Program-made: the position numbers and the translations under genes
In this document: positions 11,356 to 20,196 of the stretch, piece after piece
Layout of the letters: each line of letters opens with the position of its first letter
How positions within the stretch are numbered: the first letter of the stretch is position 1
The notes under the pieces: model-generated
The model's database searches: none
What the model saw: the letters and a program-made list of their open reading frames with translations, nothing else
Told to the model about the DNA's origin: nothing
Origin: Sphingomonadales bacterium UBA6174
GTDB taxonomy: Bacteria > Pseudomonadota > Alphaproteobacteria > Sphingomonadales > Sphingomonadaceae
Reading direction: 5' to 3'
Assembly (NCBI GenBank): GCA_002422945.1
Contig: DITW01000069.1
Location: forward strand, 69,592 to 131,219
Length of the DNA stretch: 61,628 bases

Positions 11356-13026
11356 ATGGCTACAGTCCTGAATGACAGCCTGCCCAAGCACCACACGGCC
11401 AACCAGAATGAAAAGCTGGTGATCGCCGCGTCGTCGCTTGGTACAGTGTTCGAATGGTATGATTTCTATCTTTATGGCCTGCTGGCCACTTATATTTCGG
11501 CGCAGTTTTTCTCGGGCGTGAACGAGACGACCGGGTTCATTTTCGCACTCGCTGCCTTTGCGGCGGGCTTTGCGGTGCGGCCATTTGGTGCATTGGTTTT
11601 CGGACGCATCGGCGATCTGGTCGGGCGCAAGAACACCTTCCTCGTCACCATGGGGATTATGGGTCTGTCGACCTTTGCGGTTGGTCTGTTGCCATCTTAT
11701 GCGTCGATTGGCGTGGCGGCACCGATCATCCTGATCGTGATGCGTCTGGCCCAGGGTCTTGCCCTTGGCGGCGAATATGGCGGTGCTGCGACCTATGTCG
11801 CGGAGCACGCCCCCAATAACAAGCGCGGGCTTTATACCAGCTGGATTCAGACAACGGCCACGCTTGGCCTGTTTGCCGCCTTGCTGATCGTGATCGGCAC
11901 GCGTCTGGTAATCGGCGAAGAAGCCTTTGCCGCATGGGGCTGGCGCTTGCCGTTCCTGATTTCGATCGTCCTTTTGGCCGTGTCGATGTGGATCCGCTTG
12001 CAGCTGAACGAAAGCCCGGTCTTCCAGAAGATGAAGGACGAAGGCAAAACCTCCAAAGCCCCGCTGACGGAAGCCTTTGGCGAATGGGGCAATCTGCGCT
12101 GGGTCATCATTGCTTTGGTTGGCGCGGTCGCGGGTCAGGCGGTTGTCTGGTACACCGGCCAATTCTATGCACTGTTCTTCCTTGAAAAGATGATGAAGGT
12201 CGATGGCGCGACGGCGAACATCCTGATCGCCATTGCGCTGGCGCTCGGCACCCCGTTCTTCGTGTTCTTCGGCTGGCTGTCGGACAAGATTGGTCGCAAG
12301 CCGATCATCCTTACCGGTTGCGCGATTGCGGCGCTGTCCTATTTCCCGCTGTTCACGGCATTGACCACTGCCGCCAACCCGGCGCTGGCCAAGGCGCAAT
12401 TGTCCGCGCCAGTCTCGATTGTCGCGCATCAGGATGAATGCTCGTTCCAGTTCGATCCGGTGGGCAAGAACAAGTTCGACACCAACAGCTGCGATATCGC
12501 CAAATCCTACATGGCCAAGACTGGCATCACTTATGGCAATATCGAAGCCGTGCCGGGTAGCGTGGCGCAGGTTCGTGTCGGCGAGAAAGTGCTGAGCGCA
12601 CCGGATGTGGCGACATTGACGGGCGATGCGAAAAAGGCAGCGATCACCGGTTTTCAGGATGAGTTGAAGGCGGCGTTGGGCGCGGCGGGCTATCCTGCCA
12701 AGGCTGATCCCGATCAGATCAACAAGCCGATGGTCGTGGCGATCCTGTTCGCCTTGGTCTTGCTGGTGACGGCAGTATACGGCCCGATTGCGGCGCTGCT
12801 GGTAGAATTGTTCCCCAGCCGGATCCGTTACACCTCGATGTCCTTGCCGTATCACATCGGCAATGGCTGGTTCGGTGGGTTCCTGCCGACCACAGCCTTT
12901 GCGATGGTGGCGGCAACCGGGAATATCTATTACGGCCTGTGGTATCCGGTCGTGATCGCAGGGGCGACGGTGATCCTCGGATTGCTGTACCTGCCGGAAA
13001 CATTCCGTCGCGATATCGACCAATAA
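11356..13026 (+). CDS. MHS-family MFS transporter with periplasmic insert, probable short-chain carboxylate carrier
   Basis: Inner-membrane symporter of 556 residues. The N-terminal half carries the metabolite:H+ symporter signatures SLGTVFEWYDFYLYG, RPFGALVFGRIGDLVGRK and MRLAQGLALGGEYGGA; the second half repeats the loop GWLSDKIGRKP. It is longer than typical MHS members because about 115 hydrophilic residues (about 342-457) are inserted between late transmembrane helices; the insert holds the only loop cysteine pair, C362 and C379. The gene sits in an operon-like row after the porin and before prpE, which suggests acetate or propionate uptake. The substrate is inferred from context only. 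A hairpin terminator follows. Confidence 0.85.
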   Translation: MATVLNDSLPKHHTANQNEKLVIAASSLGTVFEWYDFYLYGLLATYISAQFFSGVNETTGFIFALAAFAAGFAVRPFGALVFGRIGDLVGRKNTFLVTMGIMGLSTFAVGLLPSYASIGVAAPIILIVMRLAQGLALGGEYGGAATYVAEHAPNNKRGLYTSWIQTTATLGLFAALLIVIGTRLVIGEEAFAAWGWRLPFLISIVLLAVSMWIRLQLNESPVFQKMKDEGKTSKAPLTEAFGEWGNLRWVIIALVGAVAGQAVVWYTGQFYALFFLEKMMKVDGATANILIAIALALGTPFFVFFGWLSDKIGRKPIILTGCAIAALSYFPLFTALTTAANPALAKAQLSAPVSIVAHQDECSFQFDPVGKNKFDTNSCDIAKSYMAKTGITYGNIEAVPGSVAQVRVGEKVLSAPDVATLTGDAKKAAITGFQDELKAALGAAGYPAKADPDQINKPMVVAILFALVLLVTAVYGPIAALLVELFPSRIRYTSMSLPYHIGNGWFGGFLPTTAFAMVAATGNIYYGLWYPVVIAGATVILGLLYLPETFRRDIDQ

Positions 13027-13056
13027 TTTGCAGCCCATTGGGCGGTAAAAAATGGG

Positions 13057-13092
13057 GGCGGTGGCAGCAATGCCGCCGCCTTCATTTTGTTT
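13057..13092 (+). terminator. Terminator after the MHS transporter
   Basis: GGCGGTGGCA (13057-13066), tetraloop GCAA, TGCCGCCGCC (13071-13080), followed by the T-rich TTCATTTTGTTTT. This suggests that prpE has its own promoter. Confidence 0.75.
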
Positions 13093-13126
13093 TCATCGTG
13101 TCATTGTTCAACCGGCGGTGGCACTC

Positions 13127-13138
13127 TACCTTGGTCTA
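13127..13138 (+). promoter_or_regulatory. Operator-like box TACCTTGGTCTA upstream of prpE
   Basis: The complement, TAGACCAAGGTA, shares the core GACCAAGG with the two boxes in the acs/porin promoter region. It lies 82 bases before the likely prpE start. Candidate site for the same regulator. Confidence 0.5.
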
Positions 13139-13220
13139 ATGGCGAAGGGCGCGCTTCTTCGTCAAAGATGATTGAGCACTGCGGCATCCAGCGGTGCCAT
13201 TGCCTGTCAGGGAGAGCATG

Positions 13221-15095
13221 ATGTCTGATCGCTATATCGAAGCCCATCGTCGCAGCATGACGGACGGCGACGGTTTTTGGCTGGAGGCGGCAAGCAAGCT
13301 CGATTGGGACGTGCCGCCGACACAGGGCTGGGTCGATGGCTTGGGCTGGTTCTCGGATGGCATGATCAACACCTGCCATAATGCGGTGGATCGCCATGTC
13401 GCTAATGGGCGCGGCGATGATGTCGCGGTGATTTACGATAGCCCGGTCACGGATCAGCAGCGCCGATACACCTTTGCCCAATTGCGCGATGAGGTGGCGT
13501 TGGTCGCAGGGATGATGGCGGGCCTTGGCATCACCAAGGGCGACCGGGTCGTTATTTATATGCCGATGGTGCCGGAAACATTGTTCGCAATGCTGGCATG
13601 CGCGCGGATCGGCGCGATCCATTCGGTGGTGTTTGGCGGCTTTGCCGCGCCCGAACTCGCCAAGCGTATCGACGATGCCGCCCCGCGTTTGCTGTTGACC
13701 ACTTCCTGCGGGATCGAGGGGCAGCGCGTGATCCCTTATAAGCCTTTGGTCGATCATGCGCTGGAACTGGCGCAGCATCGCATCGATCATGTCGTGCTGT
13801 TGCAGCGGCCACAGCTTGAGGCCGAAATGCAGGCCGGGCGCGATCTCGATTGGGTGGCATTGCGGGCCAAGGCCCAGCCGGTCGGCTGTGTGCCGGTTAA
13901 GGCGACGGACCCGCTCTATATCCTCTACACGTCCGGCACGACGGGTGCGCCCAAGGGTGTGGTGCGCGAAAATGGCGGCCATGCCGTGGCGTTGTCATGG
14001 AGCATGCAGCATATTTACGGGATGCGGCCGGGCGAGACATTCTGGGCGGCATCGGATGTGGGTTGGGTCGTCGGTCATAGCTATATCGTCTACGGGCCGT
14101 TGATTGCAGGCTGCACGACGTTGCTGTTCGAGGGCAAGCCGGTCGGTACGCCCGATGCCGGCACATTCTGGCGGACGATCACCCGCCACAATGTCGATGT
14201 GTTTTTCACCGCGCCGACCGCCATTCGTGCGATCCGCAAGGAAGACCCGGACGGGCAATTCATCAAAGACATCGGCATCGGCAAACTGCGCGCGTTGTTC
14301 CTCGCGGGGGAACGTGCCGACCCGGATACGATCCATTGGGCGGAAGCCATGCTGGATGTGCCGGTGATCGACCATTGGTGGCAGACCGAACTCGGCTGGC
14401 CCGCGCTCGCGACGTGCCTTGGGCTGGATGACACGAGGCGGCAGGCGGGGAGTGCGGGTTTCCCGGTTCCCGGCTATGCCTTTTCCGTGCTGGATGAAGA
14501 GGGCAAGGACGTCATCCCCGGCCATAGCGGCCATGTCGCGATCAAGCTGCCGCTTGCGCCCGGCGCTTATGCGACCTTGTGGAACAACCCGCAGGGCTAT
14601 GCCAAATCCTTCCAGACCTTTCCGGGATATTATGAAACGGGCGATGCCGGGTTCATCGATGTGAACGGCTTTGTCCATATCATGGGCCGGACCGACGATA
14701 TCATCAATGTCGCGGGTCATCGCCTGTCCACGGGGCAGATGGAGCAGATCGTCGCAAGCCATCCGGCGATTGCCGAATGTGCGGTGATTGGCGTGGATGA
14801 TGATCTGAAGGGCATGGTGCCGATGGCCTTTGCGGTCGCCAAGGCGGGCTATGTGGCGGATGAGACGCTGGCGCAGGCATTGATCGGGATCGTGCGGGCA
14901 GAGCTTGGCCCGGTCGCGGCATTGAAGCAGGCCTATATCGTCGATGCGCTGCCTAAGACCCGATCCGGCAAGATCCTGCGGGCTACCTTGCGCCGGATCG
15001 CCAATGGCGAAGATGTCGAAACGCCGCCGACCATCGAAAATCCGGCGGTGCTGACCGGCATCAGGGCGTTGTTTGCGCCGGAACATGCGGGCTGA
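13221..15095 (+). CDS. prpE: Propionyl-CoA synthetase
   Basis: AMP-forming acyl-CoA ligase of 624 residues that activates propionate. It is related to acs but distinct: it begins YIEAHRRSMTDGDGFWLEAA and carries ILYTSGTTGAPKGVVRENGG, ASDVGWVVGHSYIVYGPL, DHWWQTELGWP and the C-terminal lysine motif LPKTRSGKILRATL, typical of PrpE. Two ATGs are adjacent (13218 and 13221). I chose 13221 because GGGAG at 13210-13214 then lies six bases away; a GTG at 13194 is open but has no such site. Together with acs, the porin and the transporter it completes a short-chain fatty acid module. No methylcitrate cycle genes are in the window. Confidence 0.93.
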   Translation: MSDRYIEAHRRSMTDGDGFWLEAASKLDWDVPPTQGWVDGLGWFSDGMINTCHNAVDRHVANGRGDDVAVIYDSPVTDQQRRYTFAQLRDEVALVAGMMAGLGITKGDRVVIYMPMVPETLFAMLACARIGAIHSVVFGGFAAPELAKRIDDAAPRLLLTTSCGIEGQRVIPYKPLVDHALELAQHRIDHVVLLQRPQLEAEMQAGRDLDWVALRAKAQPVGCVPVKATDPLYILYTSGTTGAPKGVVRENGGHAVALSWSMQHIYGMRPGETFWAASDVGWVVGHSYIVYGPLIAGCTTLLFEGKPVGTPDAGTFWRTITRHNVDVFFTAPTAIRAIRKEDPDGQFIKDIGIGKLRALFLAGERADPDTIHWAEAMLDVPVIDHWWQTELGWPALATCLGLDDTRRQAGSAGFPVPGYAFSVLDEEGKDVIPGHSGHVAIKLPLAPGAYATLWNNPQGYAKSFQTFPGYYETGDAGFIDVNGFVHIMGRTDDIINVAGHRLSTGQMEQIVASHPAIAECAVIGVDDDLKGMVPMAFAVAKAGYVADETLAQALIGIVRAELGPVAALKQAYIVDALPKTRSGKILRATLRRIANGEDVETPPTIENPAVLTGIRALFAPEHAG

Positions 15096-15147
15096 GGCTG
15101 GGGGTTTCGGCTAAGCCTGAAGGCGTGCAACTGATCGGTTGAGTTAT

Positions 15148-16629
15148 TTATCGCGGCACGGCGCTATCGGTGGACCAGCCGAGTGCCGGGATGCTGATCG
15201 ATCGTTTGCCCGACATATCTTCGCGGCAGACGATCAGTTCGCGCTCCTCGATATAGGTCAGCAGGCGGCGCACGCGGCCAAGTGAACTGGTGCCATAAGT
15301 CCGCGCGATGCGTTCGTCATTCGGGCAGGGCGCATTGTCCCGCGCCGCCCGCGCGATCAACAGGAACGTGCCGAGCATATCGTCGGGCAGGCCAGTGGCG
15401 ACGGCGAGGGCGCGTTGCCAATCCTCTTCATCTACTTCGTAAATCCCGGCGCGCGCACAGGCGAGGCGACTGTTAAAGCCATTGGCATCCAGTGGCGGCC
15501 GGGTTATCCCCGCCATCCGGCAGCGCACCTGAAAATCCTGAAATAACAAAGCTGCGGGACGGAAGACATTTTCCTGTTCTTCTTCCTGCATCATCGCGCG
15601 CAGGGCATCGGCGATGACGGTTTCAACCTGTTCCGGGCTTTTGGCCTCGACCTGTGGCACCTTGATCGCATGGGCGATGACCGGGCCGCTGATCGCGGCC
15701 ACCAGATCATCGGCGGCGGGTGGTGGCGGTGGCGTCGGCGCAGCGAACAGGAAGGTCGGCGCATCCACGGGGGCGGCCTCTGGCGCGAACAACAGGGCTT
15801 CCATCTCCTCGCCACGCGCCTTGGGGAGGGGCACAAGCTTCGGGCTGACGCTGCGGGCCGAGGTCGCGACTGCGCCGATCTGCACCTCCACCGGGCGGCG
15901 CGAAATGGCGGGGCCAAGGGCGAGGAAGCGCCCGCGCTGCAATTCGCGGATCTGTTCAGCCTGACGGCGCTCCATCCCCAAGAGATCGGCGGCGCGGGCC
16001 ATGTCGATGTCGAGGAAGGTGCGTCCCATCAGAAAGTTCGAGGCCTCGGCAGCGACATTTTTTGCGAGCTTGGCCAGTCGCTGTGTCGCGATCACGCCCG
16101 CCAGACCGCGCTTGCGGCCACGGCACATCAGGTTGGTCATCGCTGTCAATGACGCGCGGCGCACTTCTTCCGAGACATCGCCACCGGCGGCAGGGGCGAA
16201 AAGCTGAGCCTCATCGACCACGACCAAGGCCGGATACCAATGTTCGCGCGGGGCATCGAATAAGGCGCCAAGGAAATTGGCGGCGCAGCGCATCTGGCCC
16301 TCGGCATCCAGCCCTTCGAGATTGAGCACGACCGACGCGCGATGTTCGCGGATGCGGGTCGCGAAATTGGTGATTTCCTTCACCGCATATTCGCCGCCAT
16401 CGATCACGACATGGCCATAAGGTTCGGCCAAGGTGACGAAATCGCCTTCCGGATCGATGATGATCTGTTGGACATGCGGAGCCGAGCGTTCGAGCAGACG
16501 ACGCAGCAGATGGGATTTGCCGGACCCAGAATTCCCCTGCACCAGCAGGCGGGTCGCCAGCAGTTCCTCGAGATCGATCGGCAGGGCGCTGCCCTTGCTG
16601 TCGATTCCCATGTCGATCTGTATCGTCAT
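15148..16629 (-). CDS. HerA-like ATP-binding protein (DUF87) with C-terminal winged-helix-like region
   Basis: A P-loop ATPase of the FtsK/HerA clade, 493 residues. The Walker A is GNSGSGKS (about residues 32-39), the Walker B VVVDEAQLF, and GVIATQRLAKLAKNVAAEASNFLMGRTFLDID fits the HerA sensor region. A proline- and alanine-rich linker leads to a C-terminal region that looks like winged-helix DNA-binding domains (SLGRVRRLLTYIEERELIV). HerA usually pairs with the nuclease NurA, but no NurA-like gene is adjacent, so the role is unclear. The first ATG is at 16629; a TTG three codons earlier is possible. Two perfect palindromes lie just upstream. Confidence 0.82.
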   Translation of the reverse strand: MTIQIDMGIDSKGSALPIDLEELLATRLLVQGNSGSGKSHLLRRLLERSAPHVQQIIIDPEGDFVTLAEPYGHVVIDGGEYAVKEITNFATRIREHRASVVLNLEGLDAEGQMRCAANFLGALFDAPREHWYPALVVVDEAQLFAPAAGGDVSEEVRRASLTAMTNLMCRGRKRGLAGVIATQRLAKLAKNVAAEASNFLMGRTFLDIDMARAADLLGMERRQAEQIRELQRGRFLALGPAISRRPVEVQIGAVATSARSVSPKLVPLPKARGEEMEALLFAPEAAPVDAPTFLFAAPTPPPPPAADDLVAAISGPVIAHAIKVPQVEAKSPEQVETVIADALRAMMQEEEQENVFRPAALLFQDFQVRCRMAGITRPPLDANGFNSRLACARAGIYEVDEEDWQRALAVATGLPDDMLGTFLLIARAARDNAPCPNDERIARTYGTSSLGRVRRLLTYIEERELIVCREDMSGKRSISIPALGWSTDSAVPR

Positions 16630-16676
16630 GCAGGCCAATTGCCGGTCAATGGCGGAAGGCGCAAGGGGCAGCTAGT

Positions 16677-16764
16677 GATTTCGAGTGAAATGGCACATTT
16701 CACGGCTCGGAAATAACGGTAAAAAGGCCCGCGCGATTTCGAGTGAAATGGCACATTTCACGGC
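16677..16764. repeat. Two copies of a 30-bp repeat containing a perfect palindrome
   Basis: A 30-bp sequence is repeated exactly at 16677-16706 and 16735-16764 (period 58 bp); similarity continues for about 15 bases to ACGGTAA in both copies. Each copy contains GTGAAATG-GCA-CATTTCAC, a perfect 8-bp dyad with a 3-base spacer. They lie in the 185-bp intergenic region upstream of the HerA-like gene and look like paired operators or protein-binding sites. Confidence 0.85.
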
Positions 16765-16814
16765 GCGACAATCACGGTAATCTATAATCTCAGGATCGGG
16801 TCTTGGAGACGGGA

Positions 16815-17873
16815 TTATTTCAGCGTGTTGCCGCCCGAGGACGAACCGGCCCGCTGGCCACTACCCACCTTGAACTTGACGGTAGGTTTGAGCACGGCAG
16901 GTTTCATCATGCTCTGCTCATCGACCTGTTTGGCCGATACCTGTCGCAGCGCCGAGATCGCATTGATCTTGTCGCCAATGATGTCGTCGGTCGCATCAAG
17001 GCGCGCAGAAACGCTCTCGCCCTTGCGGCCTGCTTGGCGTTCTTCCAGCATGGCATAGCCGGCGCGCAGCAGCGCCTCGACATTATTATTACGCGCAATC
17101 GAGGTCGGTGCGCCGAGGACGACCGCGATCAGGCGCTTGCCATTATGGCTGGCGGCAGCGGCCAGCGTAAAGCCGGACAATGCGGTATAGCCGGTCTTGA
17201 TCCCATCGACGCCCAACGCATTGCCCAAAAGCTTGTTATGGTTCGGCATGACCCTGCCGCCCCAGGTGAATTGGCGCTGGCGAAAATAGGTGTAGAAATT
17301 CGGGAATTGCGACAGCATCGCGCGGCTGAGCGTGGCAATGTCGCGCGCGGATGAGCGGTGCGCGGAATTTGGCAGGCCCGAGGCATTGGCGAAATGGGAT
17401 GATTTCATGCCAAGTTCGGCCGCGCGCTTGTTCATGCGTTCGGCGAATTTCGCCTCGGTCCCGCTGATATGCTCGGCCACGGCATAGGCCACGTCATTGG
17501 CCGATTTGGTGACGAGCGCCTGAATGGCTTCATCCACCGACAGGGTTTGATTGGGGCCGACGCCAAGGCGCGAAGGAGCTTGCGAACGCGCGGTGTAGGA
17601 GAAGGAGATACGATCCGACATTTTCACGCGACCGGCGCGGATTTCCTCGAACAGGATGAACAAGGTCATGACCTTGGTGATCGAGGCCGGATGGCGGGCA
17701 GCATCAGCCTGATGGGCATAAAGCACCTCGCCCGACTGCGGGTCGATAAGAATTGCTGCATATTTCGGAATGGCGGTGAGACTGGCGCTATTTGCCGCCT
17801 GCACAGGTGTCGCATGTGTAGACATGCAACCCATTGCGAACGCAAATAAAATGCCGGTCATTTTGCGATTCAT
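16815..17873 (-). CDS. D-alanyl-D-alanine carboxypeptidase, PBP5/6 type
   Basis: Periplasmic penicillin-binding serine peptidase, 352 residues, that trims the terminal D-Ala of peptidoglycan stem peptides. A signal peptide (residues 1-26, ending PVQA) precedes the catalytic domain. The three active-site motifs are intact: S64-I-T-K67, S124-A-N126 and K226-T-G228. The C-terminal part is short, so the usual PBP5 beta-sheet domain and membrane anchor are reduced or missing. It is on the same strand as the HerA-like gene, but 185 bases and two palindromes separate them. Confidence 0.92.
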   Translation of the reverse strand: MNRKMTGILFAFAMGCMSTHATPVQAANSASLTAIPKYAAILIDPQSGEVLYAHQADAARHPASITKVMTLFILFEEIRAGRVKMSDRISFSYTARSQAPSRLGVGPNQTLSVDEAIQALVTKSANDVAYAVAEHISGTEAKFAERMNKRAAELGMKSSHFANASGLPNSAHRSSARDIATLSRAMLSQFPNFYTYFRQRQFTWGGRVMPNHNKLLGNALGVDGIKTGYTALSGFTLAAAASHNGKRLIAVVLGAPTSIARNNNVEALLRAGYAMLEERQAGRKGESVSARLDATDDIIGDKINAISALRQVSAKQVDEQSMMKPAVLKPTVKFKVGSGQRAGSSSGGNTLK

Positions 17874-18183
17874 CTAAAAACCCCGAAATTTAGCCCTTTG
17901 CTTAGAGTAACAGAGTTAATTTCTCGTGTGAATCCCCGTTCGGCGCGGAATTCAGGCGGTCCGTCTAAGCGATTCAAATGGGCAGCATTTTTTTATAAAT
18001 AATGTACAAAAACCATATCGCAACCGGTTCGCGGAGATGAATTTTCGTCAATTTTTGGTTTAACAGGCAGTTAACCATCATATTGGCCATCCCTTGGGCC
18101 ATTTCTTGGGTTGTGCCGATTTTCACAACGCAGGTGCAGCAATCTATCGCATCTGCCGTCATTTTGCTGTATGCGCCCGCCCT
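17874..18183. other. Intergenic region between divergent carboxypeptidase and ABC-F genes
   Basis: About 310 bases without a convincing gene. It is more AT-rich than its neighbours, with TTTTTTTATAAATAATG around 17989-18005, and must hold the promoters of both flanking genes. No clear operator, hairpin or riboswitch was seen. Confidence 0.6.
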
Positions 18184-20052
18184 ATGCTCAATCTCAACGG
18201 AATCACCGTGCGCCTTGGCGGCCGCACCATCCTCGACCGCGCGACCGCTGCGTTGCCCCCGAAAAGCCGGATCGGCTTGATCGGCCGCAATGGCGCAGGC
18301 AAATCGACGCTGATGAAGGTCATGATCGGCAGCTTCGATCCGGACGAAGGCAGCCTCGAAATGCCGCGCAATACGCGCATCGGCTATATCGCGCAGGAAG
18401 CGCCGAGCGGTACCGCGACCCCGATTGATACTGTGTTGGCGGCGGACAAGGAACGCGCCGAGCTGATGCTCGAGAGCGAGACCTGCGAAGATCCGGACCG
18501 TCTGGGCGAATTGCATGACCGGCTGATGGCGATTGATGCCTATACGGCGCCAGCGCGCGCATCGCGGATTCTGGTCGGCCTTGGCTTTGATGAGGAAATG
18601 CAGGCCCGGCCATTGGATAGCTATTCCGGCGGCTGGAAGATGCGCGTGGCGCTCGCGGCCTTGCTGTTTTCCGAACCGGATTTGCTGTTGCTCGATGAAC
18701 CGTCGAACCACCTCGATTTAGAAGCGACCCTTTGGCTGGAAAACTTCCTGAAATCCTATCCGGGGATGATGGTGGTGATCAGCCATGAACGCGATTTGTT
18801 GAACAATGTCGTCGATAACATCCTCCATCTGGAGAATGGCAAGACCACATTATACACCGGCGGCTATGATGCGTTCGAACGCCAGCGCGCGGAACGTGCG
18901 GCGCAATTGGCGGCGGCCAAGGCATCGCAGGATGCACAGCGCGCGAAATTGCAGGACTTTATCGCCCGCAACTCCGCCCGCGCATCGACTGCGAAACAGG
19001 CCCAGTCGCGCGTCAAGGCACTGGCCCGGATGCAGCCGATTGCCGCGATGGCCGAAGATCCGACACTCAGCTTCGATTTCCCCAGCCCGGATGAATTGAA
19101 GCCGCCGTTGATCACGCTCGATCTGGCGAGCGTGGGCTATGCCGACAAGCCGATTTTGCAGCGCTTGAACCTGCGGGTCGATCCGGATGACCGGATCGCG
19201 TTGCTGGGTCGCAACGGTAACGGCAAGACCACACTCGCGCGGTTATTGGCGGCGCAATTGACCCCGATGGATGGCGAGATGCAGTCATCGGGCAAGATGA
19301 AGGTCGGCTATTTCACCCAATATCAGGTCGAAGAACTGGACGGCACGGATACGCCGTTGCAGCACATGACCCGCGAAATGAAGGGCGCCAGCCCCGGTGC
19401 GGTGCGTGCGCAGCTTGGCCGTTTCGGCTTTTCCGGCGACCGGGCGACCCAGCAGGTCAGCAAGCTGTCGGGCGGCGAGCGCGCGCGTCTGGCGCTCGCG
19501 TTGATTACCCGCGATGCGCCGCATCTGCTCATCCTCGATGAACCGACGAACCATCTGGACGTCGATGCCCGCGAAGCGTTGGTGCAGGCGTTGAATGCCT
19601 ATGATGGCGCGGTCGTGCTCGTCAGCCATGATCGCCACATGCTGGAATTGACCGCCGACCGTCTGGTGTTGGTGGACGATGGCACGGCCCGCGAATTTGC
19701 GGGCAGCGTGGAGGATTATACCGACTTCATTCTCGGCAAAAACCAGCCCAAGGGCGGCGCCAATGGCAAGGTCGGCGGCAAGAAGGACAAGAAGGCCGCG
19801 GCCCAAGAGCGCGAGCAATTGCAGCAGCTCCGTAAGGCGGTTTCGACGGCAGAGGCCGAACTGACCCGCGTGACGGCGGAACGCAGCGCGGTTGACCGGG
19901 CGATGTTCGATCCTTCCAGCGCCGGGCCGAAATATGCGAAGCTCGCGATGGGCGCGTTGATGAAGCTGCGGGCGGAATTGGACGATGCGGTGAATGAGGC
20001 GGAAGCCAAATGGCTGGCGGCATCTGAGGCGCTGGAGCCGGTGGAGGCGTAA
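18184..20052 (+). CDS. ABC-F family ATPase (YheS/Uup-like)
   Basis: Soluble protein of 622 residues with two ABC ATPase domains and no membrane domain, the layout of ABC-F translation factors acting on the ribosome. Domain 1: Walker A GRNGAGKST (34-42), signature SGGWKMR, Walker B LLLLDEPSNHLD. Domain 2: GRNGNGKTT (342-350), LSGGERARLAL, LILDEPTNHLD. A helical linker rich in Ala, Lys and Arg joins the domains, and a charged coiled-coil C-terminus (EREQLQQLRKAVSTAEAEL) resembles YheS and Uup. The ATG at 18184 starts directly with the conserved LNLNGITVRLGG. The exact subfamily is not certain. Confidence 0.92.
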   Translation: MLNLNGITVRLGGRTILDRATAALPPKSRIGLIGRNGAGKSTLMKVMIGSFDPDEGSLEMPRNTRIGYIAQEAPSGTATPIDTVLAADKERAELMLESETCEDPDRLGELHDRLMAIDAYTAPARASRILVGLGFDEEMQARPLDSYSGGWKMRVALAALLFSEPDLLLLDEPSNHLDLEATLWLENFLKSYPGMMVVISHERDLLNNVVDNILHLENGKTTLYTGGYDAFERQRAERAAQLAAAKASQDAQRAKLQDFIARNSARASTAKQAQSRVKALARMQPIAAMAEDPTLSFDFPSPDELKPPLITLDLASVGYADKPILQRLNLRVDPDDRIALLGRNGNGKTTLARLLAAQLTPMDGEMQSSGKMKVGYFTQYQVEELDGTDTPLQHMTREMKGASPGAVRAQLGRFGFSGDRATQQVSKLSGGERARLALALITRDAPHLLILDEPTNHLDVDAREALVQALNAYDGAVVLVSHDRHMLELTADRLVLVDDGTAREFAGSVEDYTDFILGKNQPKGGANGKVGGKKDKKAAAQEREQLQQLRKAVSTAEAELTRVTAERSAVDRAMFDPSSAGPKYAKLAMGALMKLRAELDDAVNEAEAKWLAASEALEPVEA

Positions 20053-20079
20053 TTTTGAGGATGCTCCACTCTTTTCCCT

Positions 20080-20150
20080 CGTCATCCTGAACTTGTTTCA
20101 GGATCTATCCTCTCACTTCGAGGAGATGCTGAAACGAGTTCAGCATGACG
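20080..20150. repeat. 71-bp palindromic intergenic repeat (second family)
   Basis: CGTCATCCTGAACTTGTTTC (20080-20099) pairs imperfectly with the complementary end GAAACGAGTTCAGCATGACG (20131-20150). It differs from the 105-bp elements at 6922 and 41046. It sits between the convergent ABC-F and recQ genes and can form a long hairpin, possibly serving as a terminator. Confidence 0.75.
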
Positions 20151-20196
20151 AATATATGAAGATGGGCAGAAGGAGCGGTCCTACCGACCTTATCCG

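Noticed and set aside
11353..13038. A 561-codon open frame on the minus strand opposite the MHS transporter
   Set aside because: It is an antisense shadow in GC-rich DNA. The plus strand has full transporter motifs, while the minus translation is rich in Arg, Gln and His with no family features.
16677..16764. The two 30-bp repeats as a minimal CRISPR array
   Set aside because: Only two copies, the repeat is a full palindrome, the similarity runs past the repeat ends, and there are no cas genes.
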